A stretch of 64,000 nt of DNA from Hyaloraphidium curvatum (taxonomy: Eukaryota; Monoblepharomycota; Hyaloraphidiomycetes; Hyaloraphidiales; Hyaloraphidiaceae), in NCBI GenBank assembly GCA_025558095.1, contig JAIVFI010000038.1:1-64000 (forward strand), in the 5' to 3' direction. Positions 22,225 through 30,892 of the stretch are shown here, in pieces. Numbering within the stretch: position 1 is the first letter of the stretch; every line of letters begins with the position of its first letter. The notes beneath the pieces are model-generated. The model saw only the letters and a list, made by a program, of their open reading frames with translations. It was not told where the DNA came from and searched no databases. The position numbers and the translations under genes were made by a program.

Positions 22225-23574
22225 TCACTTGTCCTTCTTGCGATCCGCCGCCGGGGCCGCGACATCCGGCAGATCGACGTCCACGCGGCGCAGCGGGGCG
22301 TACATGAGCCCCGCGAGCCCGAGCGCGGCGTTTCCCAGCCCGAGGATCACAAACAGCAGCGCGACCCCGCGGCCCTTGCCAGTCCCGAGGAGCGGGCCGA
22401 GGTACGACGCCAGACCGCCCTTGGGCGCCAGCATCGGCTCGAACACCCGGTCCGCCAGCGGCCCCGCGATTATCGAGGCCATCGGGAGCGCGAACTGCCC
22501 CACCATGCGCTGCGTGCTGAAGATCCGGCCCTGCATGTCGAGCGGGGTCTTGGCCTGCCATATGGCCTCGCGGTTGGCCCGCATCATGGGCAGGAAGAAC
22601 ATGTAGAAGAAGGCGAGGCTGAGGACCCATGTGGTGTTGGGGTACACGCCGATCAGGGCCAGCGTCAGGCCTTGCAGCGAGAAGATGGCCAGCACGGCAA
22701 ACACGCGGCGCTTGGGGCCGCCCCAGAGGGTCACGAGGCCGCTCCCGAACATGGCGCCCGTGCCAGACACCGTGAGCACGCTGCCCAGGATGGTCGGGCT
22801 GGAGAAACTGAGCACGAGAGGGGTCATGAGCACCTGCACAACGCCCGACGTGAACTGCCCCAGGAGGAGGTACGCCAGCAGCGCGGCCAGGCCCGGGCGC
22901 TCGCGGATGAAATCGTAGTGCTCGCGGATGTCGCGCAGCACCGACGGGCTCTGGTCCGAGCCGTGGGCAGGCGGCGAGGGGAGCGCGGCGAGCGAGGTGA
23001 CGAGGACCGCCGCGGCGCAGGAGCCAAACTCTAGCAGGAACACGGTCCGCAGCGACGGATCGTAGGAAACCAGGGCACCCGCGGCCAAGGGGGCGAACAG
23101 CATCGACAGCGCCGGCCCCACTTGGTTCAGGCCGGCGTACCTGCCGATCTGGCCGGGCGGCGCGAGCAGCGACACGGTCGCTGTGAAGGCCGGCCACTGG
23201 AACGCGTTCAGCACGCTGCCCAGCGCGTTGGCCACGTAGACGACGGGCAGCGTCAGGCCGTGATGAAGAAACACGTAGAACTGCCCCAGATTGACCAGCG
23301 CCGAGCCCACGTCCGCGAGCACCATGAGCCGCTTGCGGTCGTACCGGTCCACCACGACGCCGGCGAGCGGCGCGAGCAGCAGCGACGGCAGCTCGGAAAA
23401 CAGCGTGATCAGCGCGAACTGGCTGACGGAGCCGGTCGCCTGGTAGGTGTGCACGCGCAGCGCGAAGTTGGCAATGTCCGACGCGAGGAGCGAGACGAGC
23501 TGGCTCGCCCACAGCAGCGCGAACGCCGTGCCGCTGCCGCCGCCGGGCGGCACATCTCCTTGCGCCTTTTTCAT
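22225..23574 (-). CDS. MFS_3-type major facilitator (drug/siderophore exporter-like)
   Basis: A single uninterrupted frame of 449 residues with about 11-12 hydrophobic helices. The loop 2-3 signature DRYDRKRLM follows GVVVDRYDRK, the classical MFS motif A variant of the MFS_3 group that includes bacterial EntS and macrolide exporters. The order of conserved segments (ALLWASQLVSLLAS at the N-terminus, the SALPSLLL-type helix, NREAIWQAKTPLDMQGRIFS before helix 10) is that of bacterial proteins rather than fungal MFS drug pumps. The absence of introns in a 1.35-kb gene in this intron-dense window fits acquisition from bacteria. It would pump small amphipathic compounds out using the proton gradient. 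Base composition does not stand out from its surroundings. Confidence 0.85.
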   Translation of the reverse strand: MKKAQGDVPPGGGSGTAFALLWASQLVSLLASDIANFALRVHTYQATGSVSQFALITLFSELPSLLLAPLAGVVVDRYDRKRLMVLADVGSALVNLGQFYVFLHHGLTLPVVYVANALGSVLNAFQWPAFTATVSLLAPPGQIGRYAGLNQVGPALSMLFAPLAAGALVSYDPSLRTVFLLEFGSCAAAVLVTSLAALPSPPAHGSDQSPSVLRDIREHYDFIRERPGLAALLAYLLLGQFTSGVVQVLMTPLVLSFSSPTILGSVLTVSGTGAMFGSGLVTLWGGPKRRVFAVLAIFSLQGLTLALIGVYPNTTWVLSLAFFYMFFLPMMRANREAIWQAKTPLDMQGRIFSTQRMVGQFALPMASIIAGPLADRVFEPMLAPKGGLASYLGPLLGTGKGRGVALLFVILGLGNAALGLAGLMYAPLRRVDVDLPDVAAPAADRKKDK

Positions 23575-23721
23575 GTCCCAATGCGGCCGGACGAGGGCGG
23601 CTTCGGCGCGATTCGACGCGGTTCAAAGGCCCAAACAAAGGACGGAGGTGGCGACCGACGGCGCGATCCGCCTCGGCTTGCTACTCTCTGAGCCCGCTGA
23701 ATCAACCAAGAAGTCATCTAT

Positions 23722-24905
23722 CTACTCATAAAGATTAAAGACAGTCCAATCCAGACCTCGCCAGGAGAAGGACGACTTCCTGAGGCATACCCTGACCCCC
23801 ATGGCCCGTAGCGGCGCGAACTCCTCCACGGCCGACGACTCGACATAGGCCATCTCTTCCTCATCGCAGACGAGAAAGACGACCACGGAGCCGGGAAACC
23901 CCGATCGGAAGATCGACGACACGGCGTCCGCAAAGCCCGGGGGCAGGCTGTGCTCGTACAGCCAGAAGCCCAGCTTCCCCAACCACGGCGGGAGCTCCCC
24001 GAGCCCGGCCAGCCATCCGCCCCCAAAGTCCAGGGCTTGTACCACGAGGTGGAGCTCTTCCAAGCGCGGCAGGGTCCGCAGGCTCGGGCCGAAGCCCCCG
24101 AGGCCGAGTCCGTCGGCCACTTTGAGCAGGAGCCTGCGCAGGTTGGCAAAGGGGAGGACGCAGGTGCCCGATCCGTCGACCTCGTTGACGTCCGCGAGCT
24201 GCAGGGTGCTCAACGTGTCCCTGGCGCGCTGCGGCCAGAGATGGACGTGGTCGCCGCCCGTGAACGTGTCGAGCAGGGGGCTCCATTCCTCCAGGCCGGG
24301 AAAGCGGTCGAGGAACCCGAACAGATGGCTCATGTAGCGGGTCGAAAGCACGGCGACGTCGACCCTTCTGATCGACGCAGGCATGGCGCGCGGCGCGGCC
24401 GCGATCTGCAGCAGGTTGCGGCACCGGAGATCGACACCCAGATGCCAGAGCTTCGGCAGCTGCAGCGTCGACAGCGCATCGAGCACGTTCTGGGCCCACT
24501 GCGTGTTTGCGGGCGACGTCTGCAGCGAGGAAAGCAGGAACACGCGCTCAAGGCCCGCCGTCCGCTCCAGGACCGCCCGCACGGCATCGCTGGTCATGTA
24601 ATCGTCGACTGCCGTTCGACGTGCCCAAACTTGGACGCGTCGGCGTCGGGGCCGCAGAACGCGAGCCGCCGCCGGCGGCCATCGGGGCCGAAGAAGATGC
24701 GCGCGGAGAGATCCATGTGGCGGAACAGCACCGCCAGTCCGACGCCGTAGAACAGACGGGATGCGGTCATCATGGTGGCGAGGGTTCCGAGGCGACCGCT
24801 CGCGCTGAGGGCCTCCATCACCGCGGTCAGCGGTTCGGAAGGCAGGCGCGTCGCATCGGCCTCCGCCGACGGCGGCGGCTCCGCGAGGGCGACTGACTCG
24901 AGCAT
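23722..24905 (-). CDS. F-box/LRR-like protein with a frame break
   Basis: From ATG 24905 one frame encodes an F-box-like start (a Pro-led helix, then a LATMMTASRLFYGVGLAVLFRHMDL segment typical of fungal F-box proteins) and runs to a stop near 24594. A second frame from about 24600 continues with leucine-rich segments (FLLSSLQ, LPKLWHLGVDL, LPRLEELHLVV) to the stop at 23722. The two halves read as one protein, but no GT-AG intron joins them in phase; the break lies around 24600-24640. Either a 1-bp indel inactivated the gene, or the sequence has an error there, or an atypical splice was missed. F-box proteins recruit substrates to SCF ubiquitin ligases. Confidence 0.55.
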
Positions 24906-25370
24906 CGCGGAACGAAGCTCGCCTGCAGCGACGGTTCCGGCGATTTCCTGCCCCACGAAGCGGGAAAGGTCGCGATGCTTGGCAACCGGGCGACGAGGAC
25001 GATCGGGGCTTTCGCGGGCGATCACCGGTGGCGGTCTGGCGTGGTCTACTGCGGACGTGCGCGGCCTTCGCGGCGTGATCAACAGTTGCTAATGTATTGC
25101 ATGATGCTGCCGTCACCCCTTCCCTCCCGCTGCTGCGCTCTGATGGCCGCGATCGGCAGCGGCCCGTCTCCCACGATTAGGCTTCGCACGGGCACGGCCG
25201 GCCGTTCCGTGGAAGCACCCGCCCTTCCATAGAAGCGCACAGCAATGCCTGAATGACGTCAGTGGCGACGCTCCCTCCATCCATCCACTCTACCTGCCGC
25301 CGTCGTCGCCGCCGCCTCGCGCCAGCCCCGCCTCAAGCACTTTACTCACCGCGCCGCCGCCTTCCTCCTC
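24906..25370. other. Divergent intergenic region
   Basis: 465 bp between the minus-strand F-box-like gene and a plus-strand small gene. It should contain both promoters. A C/T-rich, CTCC-containing stretch (25265-25370) precedes the ATG at 25371. No gene recognised. Confidence 0.4.
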
Positions 25371-25864
25371 ATGATCCCTCTCGGCAACGGCCCTTTCGGC
25401 GGGCCTACTAACGGTTTTGGCCCTCCTGCGGGGAACCCGCCTCCTCAGGTGAGCTTTTTTCGGTTCTGCGGCGCGGTGTCAAGGCTGGCGCGTGGTGGCT
25501 TCGACGACTGCGGTACGGTACGAGCGTGCACCTCGCCCTTCTGCCTGTTGGCATCCAGCGGCGGCGGCGAGGCCGGCTGCCCGTCGTCCCACGTGCGGGG
25601 GGATCGGCACGACTTGCACTCGCACCATGCGAAGTGCCTACTAGATCGGGGAGCTACGTCTGCTCGCAGGCCTGGTTCCGCAAGCAGCGCTGGACCGAGC
25701 TCGGCATCCCCACCCTGCAGGCGTTCCTGGACAACGTCGTCATCGCGCTGTTCAGGAGCAGGGACGCCAACAACCTGCTGCTGCAGCTGCACTCGTGGCA
25801 GGCGAGCGACGTCGCCGCGGGGGGCTTCCTCGAGGAGGCGCTGGAGAAGATCAAGGCGAGGTGA
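25371..25864 (+). CDS. Small unrecognised protein
   Basis: Exon 25371-25448 encodes a Gly/Pro/Asn-rich start. A GTGAGC...CAG intron of 221 nt, long for this window, leads to exon 25670-25864, which encodes a helical segment (starting AWFRKQRW, with LQAFLDNVVIALF and LLLQLHSWQ). The product is 90 residues. The stop TGA at 25862-25864 is followed in the same frame by further plausible coding sequence (next entry), so the gene may be longer and interrupted. No family recognised. Confidence 0.4.
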
Positions 25865-25870
25865 CTGATC

Positions 25871-26275
25871 ATGCCATGCGACACGGGCATGTACTTCCCG
25901 CCCGAGGACTGCTTCATCGTGGGTCTCCCCTCAGACACCCCTCTCTCGCGCGCTAACCGGGTGGGGCGCAGGAGGAAGCCCTCGTCGGCGACAAGGCCAG
26001 GGCGCGGTGCCTACCCATCGTCAGCGAGTGGGGGCACATGGCCGCCAGCAGCTTCTCGGCGGGGACGCGCCGTGGATCTCGGCAAGATCGGGGCGTTCCT
26101 GTTCGAGAGGGCGGAGCCGGGGAGGCGATCCGAAAGGGGCAAGCCCGGGCCGGGGCCGGCTTTCCTGCGTTCCATCTTCGAGTTGTGCAACATGGTGTTC
26201 GAAGTAGATCCCTTCGGTCCCCTGCTCTACCTGCCCGAAGACCCGCGTCCCCATCGCCCCTTCGCAGAGGCCTAG
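25871..26275 (+). other. Possible 3' continuation or remnant of the upstream small gene
   Basis: The frame continues that of the upstream exon after a single TGA. It encodes YFPPEDCFI, then a candidate GTGGGT...CAG intron (about 25919-25972), then EEALVGDKARARCLPIVSEWG. Farther on, a different frame reads IGAFLFERAE and SIFELCNMVFEVDPFGPLLYLPED before a stop at 26275. The changes of frame without usable splice sites suggest decay. The alternative is an unrelated small gene starting at ATG 25871. Confidence 0.3.
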
Positions 26276-27297
26276 AACGTGACGCCGCCCGCCTCGTCCC
26301 TTGTCTTCGTCTCTGACGGTGTCTTGCTTTTGACATCCGTTGAACCGTCCGCCTTCACCCTGAAGTACTTGAGCGTCGTAGCGGATCTCGCTGTGCGGCC
26401 GTTGAGGTACAGCTTTAGCTTGGTCTTACTGTTGCCAAGGCCGCCGAACAAGGCGATGGGGAACTCGGTTGTGTTGCCCGAGGCCTCGAGGACCTGGGAG
26501 ATCTCGAGGTGCTGGCTGTCGACGCGCGAGGGCTGGATGGCGAAGCCGCCGAGCTGGATGCGCGAGGCCGTCACGACGTGCGCCTGCACCTTGGGCACGT
26601 GGATCTCGCTGATCCGGCCGTCTGGAGGGCGGATCAGGCAAGGGGACGGGACCCCCGGGCGCACCGGGGCTCACTGGTGTCGTGGGCGATGGATAGGCGT
26701 TCGTCTTCGAGGCCCTTTACGCGCGTGAGGAGGGCCTCCACCTGCTCCTCGAGCTTCCTGATCTGTGTCGGATGATCGTCACGCGACGTCCGTCCGGGGC
26801 GCGATCGGGCGCACCTGCTCCTTCTGCTGCTGCACGAGCTTGACAGTCTCGACGAGGGCGGCCTCGTCTTCGGGCCCGATGACCCCGTTCGGCGCGGGAG
26901 GCTCGCCGTTGGCCGCGGGCACCGGGGCCTGCCGACCGGCGGGGGCAGCCTGCTGCTGTGCTTGCTGCTGCGCCTGCTGCTGGGCCTGGTGCTGGCTTTG
27001 CTGGGCAGATGCATCGGCCGAGGCGGCGGCGCTGGCGGCGTTGGTCGCCTTGTTGTCGAGCGCCGCCTTGTTGCTGGCCGCTTGGTCGGAGACCTGCGAC
27101 TGCTTGCCCGACACCTCCGCATCCTGCTTGCCCTCGAGTTTGGCATCCTGCCTGGCGTCGACGGCGACGTTGGCCTTGCCCACTTCCTGGATGACGTTGT
27201 GGTTGTGCACGTTGACCGTCACGGGTCCGCCGTCACTGCGTCCGCTTCCGCCGGATCCACCGCCGGCGAGCGCGCCCGCGATCATGCCCAAGACCAT
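26272..27297 (-). CDS. Gln/Ala-rich coiled-coil protein of unknown function
   Basis: Exons 27297-26815, 26762-26675 and 26621-26272 (introns 52 and 53 nt) join in phase to 306 residues. The start ATG 27297 begins a short hydrophobic Gly-rich segment (MVLGMIAGALAGGG). A long Ala/Gln/Ser/Asp-rich region with QAQQQAQQQ repeats follows, then, across the first splice, a continuous heptad coiled coil (QQQKEQIRKLEEQVEALLTR). The last exon encodes about 115 residues of probable beta structure ending in GGVTF. The coil is only continuous when the intron is removed, which supports the model. No family recognised. The 3' end abuts the remnant on the other strand at 26275. Confidence 0.7.
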
Positions 27298-27469
27298 GGT
27301 TCCTGTTTCGGCTCCGCGGGCGTCGGCGCGGCGCGCGGCGGGGCCCGGCTTCAATGCTCACCTCGGCAGTCCCACGCGCGAGATGAAGAAATGAGGCGCT
27401 AATCCCCCTCTCCGCGATGCTGGGAGACTGTGGCGCCGATGGAAGTTCCTGATGGTTGCCGTGACTGAC

Positions 27470-27961
27470 TAGTTTCGCGTTTGACTGATTTCGCGTTTGA
27501 CTGACTGATTTCGTGAGGCTCGGAGCACGGCCGCCTGCGGCACGAATCCCGCCTGGCACGCCCGAATCTCGCTGGATTCGGGTGCGATGGGAGCACATCT
27601 TCGGTTCCGGAGCGGTTGTACATGGCCCACGCCGTCTGTGATGTCGATATTTGTAGAGTTCATCGTGCGCTACCACGGAAACCAGTTTGGGCCAAAACTC
27701 AGGCACTCGACACTCGCACACCGGCCATTTGTACACTAGTAGGTAAAGGGGGTGGAGCTCGATCTTGACCTCCTCTGCGGACGGCGAGCGCGCATCAGCT
27801 TCACCTTTTTCGCCCAACCGGCACCGCACGGATGAGCGACATTGCACAGCCGGTGGTGCCAGGCCGGGACATACCCGTAACCCAGGGCATCGCCGACGCC
27901 CGTGCAGCATCACGCCAACCACCGAACCAAAGCACCATCTTGCCCCCCCCCCCCCCCCCCC
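27470..27961. repeat. Short direct repeats and a 19-bp poly-C tract in a gene gap
   Basis: A TTTCGCGTTTGACTGA-type unit recurs about three times at 27470-27515. An uninterrupted run of 19 C lies at 27943-27961. The surrounding kilobase (27298-28300) shows no gene on either strand beyond short, composition-driven frames. Confidence 0.6.
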
Positions 27962-28299
27962 TGGCTCCACCGGCCTCCCCAGCTGCATCACCTGCCTCCA
28001 CCACCCCCTCTTGACCTCCATCTGCAAACGTATACTACGTTCGTATCCAGACCTGCGGACACAGAGAGAGTATCCCTTAGATCCGCATAGACCGCCATCA
28101 GACCCCCGACATTGCCCCGCGGATCCCAGCCTGGCGGCCCCGCCGTTCCCCGGGCGGTGGCCCGCCCGTGCTGTTGCATGGTGGAGAATCCTAGATCGAA
28201 CCGCCGGGAGCCTCTGCCAAGCATGAGACGTGTCTGACCCGAGCGGGGACCGGGATCGACGCTGCTCTCCCTGACGCCGCCCATGCCCTCCTGCCATGA

Positions 28300-29089
28300 G
28301 CCCTCCCCGGATAGAACACCGCCCCCGTCTCCGGCACCGCCAGCGGCTTCCCCGCCCGCTCCGCGATCCCGCTCGCGCTCCACAAGGGATACCCGGGCCC
28401 GCACAGGTCCTCGCCCGTGATCAGGGCGCGCGCGAGGCCGGGCCGGGGGACCGAGTTGTTGCCCGGGGTCAGCGGGGGGGAAAGGGGATGGAGAAGCGGT
28501 ACACGTAGAGGGCGATCCAGTCGACGTGGGCGTCGCCGGGGTAGTACGGCATGTAGCTGGCGGGGGGAGCGTGTCGGTTCCGCCGCCATGCAGGCCCGCG
28601 CGGAAAGCAGGCAAGCTACTCACGGATCGGACTCCCCGTCGATCCTCCCGTCGCCGTTTGTATCCAGCGCCAGCTTCTCCCTGTCCCCCGCTGGCACCGG
28701 GTACCAGTTGTCGTCCTTGGCGCCGACCCACGGGTACCCGCAGTTGCCCCCGTTGGGCGCCCAAAGGTCATGTTGGTCCTCGTGTGCACGAGGCGGTGCA
28801 GCTCCCTGAACGCGCGCACGTACGCGAGCGGCAGCTGGCCGTACGGATGCCACGGCCCGTTCATCTCGTGCGCGAAGCGGACGATGCAGCCTACCCCGAG
28901 GCGGTTGATCCGCTCGAGCTGGTCCGCGAGGGCCTCCAGGGTGCCCTCGGGGACGTTGTCCATCGTCACGTTGGGCAGGACCGTGACCATGAGCAGCGAC
29001 GGGTCGCCGCCCTCCGCCCTGGCCTGGGCGAGGAGCACCTTGGGGTACCAGTCCAGCCCGCCGAAACAGAAGGCGTCCACTATAGTCAA
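28300..29089 (-). pseudogene. Truncated, frameshifted glycoside hydrolase 26 (beta-mannanase-like)
   Basis: From about 29089 downward one frame encodes a beta/alpha-barrel segment with GVGCIVRFAHEMNGPWHPYG, in which the Glu of HEMN is the GH26 acid/base. After TNMTF the frame changes at about 28767: one missing T would restore the expected WAPNGGNCGYPWVG. A GTGAGT...CAG intron (28557-28623) still splices correctly into YMPYYPGDAHVDWIALYVY, and the nucleophile region KPLAVPETGAVF survives near 28320. The N-terminal third of the barrel is absent: coding homology stops at a 102-bp duplication and no ATG is available. The C-terminal strand is also missing. The gene is therefore a recent relic of a secreted mannan-degrading enzyme; both catalytic glutamates are still readable. 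Confidence 0.7.
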
Positions 29090-29094
29090 CGCGA

Positions 29095-29295
29095 CAAGAG
29101 CCGAGACGGAGATCTATGCAGCGGATCGAGCACATAATCTACCAGAACGTAAAGTTCAGATCCAGCGCCATGAAGTGCTTCTCCGAGAACGCGCGTCAAG
29201 AGCCGAGACGGAGTTCTATGCAGCGGATCGAGCACATAATCTACCAGAACGTAAAGTTCAGATCCAGCGCCTTGAAGTGCTTCTCCGAGAACGCC
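29095..29295. repeat. 102-bp tandem duplication of the C2 gene 3' end
   Basis: Two nearly identical copies, about 29095-29193 and 29197-29295, are offset by exactly 102 bp and differ at only a few positions. Each copy encodes on the minus strand the same C-terminus (FSEKHF.ALDLNFTFW) and stop codon. Only the copy nearer the gene is used; the outer copy sits where the GH26 relic lost its 5' end. Confidence 0.9.
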
Positions 29296-30130
29296 CCCCC
29301 CGTCGGCTCCACCGGCCCCGTTGGCACGTTCAGCCCCGCCGCCTTGGCGTCCGCCGCCAGCTGGCTCGCGGCGGACTGCGTGTCCGCCTGGGCCTTCTGC
29401 GCCGCGGCGACGGCGGATGCGGTCGCTGCGCCGGCGGCGTCGAGGGTGGCGCCGCCGGGGGCGTCCTTGCCCTTGACCTCCGTGATCGAGTTGATGATGA
29501 TCAGGCCGTCGCCCTCGTAGGTGGTGCCCGTGGTCTTGACCAGGGTCATGGTCACGGGGAGGACCTTGATCTGTTCGAGGGATAGGGTGACCAGGCCTGG
29601 ACGGCAAGTCGATCAGCTTCGGTCCTTTTGCTCCCAGATCGGGAGCCACCCACCGACGTAATCATCCTTGGGCGCCCCGATGTCCTTGTCCAGCACCTCG
29701 ATCAGGAACTGGCTCTTGTTCTCGCCGCCCGTCAGCCGCGCCTTGTTGAGCGCGATCACGGGGAAGTCCGGGTTCTGGTTCCGGTTGATGGGCTCCGTGA
29801 TGTACTGCTGCACCCAGCCGTTGCCCGTGGCCGATTTTTTGGACGAGATGCGGAGGTACGGGTCGATGGTGCCTGGCGGAGGGAGTCAGGCGAGACAACG
29901 ACGGGGCACGCCGGTCCCACCGATGATGTCGAGCTTGGGCAGGTTCCGCAGCGAAATCGAGAGCAGAATGACGTCGTCCTCGTCCGTGAAGCCCCCCGAA
30001 CCGGCGAGATTCAGCTCGGCGTTGGTGTGGCCGCCCGTGATCCTGGATCACCGTCAGCGTCCGGCGCCGAGGAAGGAGCACGGGCAGCGACACACGAGGC
30101 AAGGATCTTGGAAGTGTTGCTGGACGACAT
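29241..30130 (-). CDS. C2-domain protein
   Basis: Exons 30130-30096, 30042-29921, 29872-29654 and 29596-29241 (introns 53, 48 and 57 nt) close in phase to 243 residues. Residues about 30-140 form a C2 domain: LLSISLRNLPKLD, then the calcium-loop-like GGTIDPYLRI restored by splicing, NPDFPVIALN, FLIEVLDKD and KDDYVG. Several loop aspartates are kept, so Ca2+-dependent phospholipid binding is plausible. The rest is an Ala/Gln/Asp-rich helical linker and a short aromatic tail. No second domain is present, unlike copines or synaptotagmins. Its stop codon lies inside the first copy of a 102-bp tandem duplication. Confidence 0.82.
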
Positions 30131-30892
30131 TTCGAGCAATTCGGGCTGGCGAGGAGGACCTGACAACGGCGGAGCGGGGCGAGGCCCAACGAAGAGGTGT
30201 AAACAGCGGTCTTCGACGACGGCTCCGCCAGTCCGACACCAGAAAACGACTCGAGGCAGCGAACACCGTCCCGAGATCAAGGCCAGCGCCGCACAAGCGC
30301 GTCCTTCGCCGCGATGCGCTTCTCCTTGGCGGTCAAGCGCGGTCCCAGAAGCAGCAGGCCTTCGGGCGACCTGCCGAGGCCGACCGGGCCCTCCATTCCG
30401 GCCCAGGTTCCACTTTCGCGCGTCCCAAGCATCGAGAGGTCCGATGACAATGCCAACCTTTGGTCGGAGTGGAGATCCGGGTGGCGCGATTGGCAAGTGG
30501 TTCGCTCGCTTTCAGGGACAGTGAGCCCTGTCCGACCCCTCCGACGGCAAACCGACTAAGTGAACTTATCCATCCAACGGCAACCTCAAGATGGATGGTG
30601 CTCAATTCACATGTCAGAATATTTCAGCTCGTGTTTGGAAGACCTGGTCCTGGGCACGTGAAGGCTGCCTAATGACGCAAGTACGAGCGTCCGATGGCAG
30701 AGGCTCCCCGCGGAAGATCCTTCTCCCCTAGAAAAGTAGTTCATCTTTTCATCTTTCTTTTTCTGGCGGTATTCGGGTCGGTCGGCAACCTGTAAAGCTG
30801 GAGATCGTTCGGGGTCCGCCCGTGTTGCCCCGCGGGGTCCCGGCGTCATCGCCAGCAACCCTTCACCCCGGCCTCCCGCGCGCGTGCCGACC
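30131..30892. other. Divergent intergenic region, nothing recognised
   Basis: 762 bp between the C2 gene and the mitochondrial flavoprotein gene. It must include both promoters. GC content drops around 30560-30780, consistent with regulatory rather than coding DNA. Confidence 0.4.

Noticed and set aside
22138-23034. 298-codon plus-strand frame opposite the MFS gene
   Set aside because: Arg/Glu/His-rich antisense frame; the minus-strand transporter is clear.
27400-27720. Repetitive stretch considered as a transposon end
   Set aside because: Only short direct repeats; no terminal inverted repeats, target duplications or transposase remnants.
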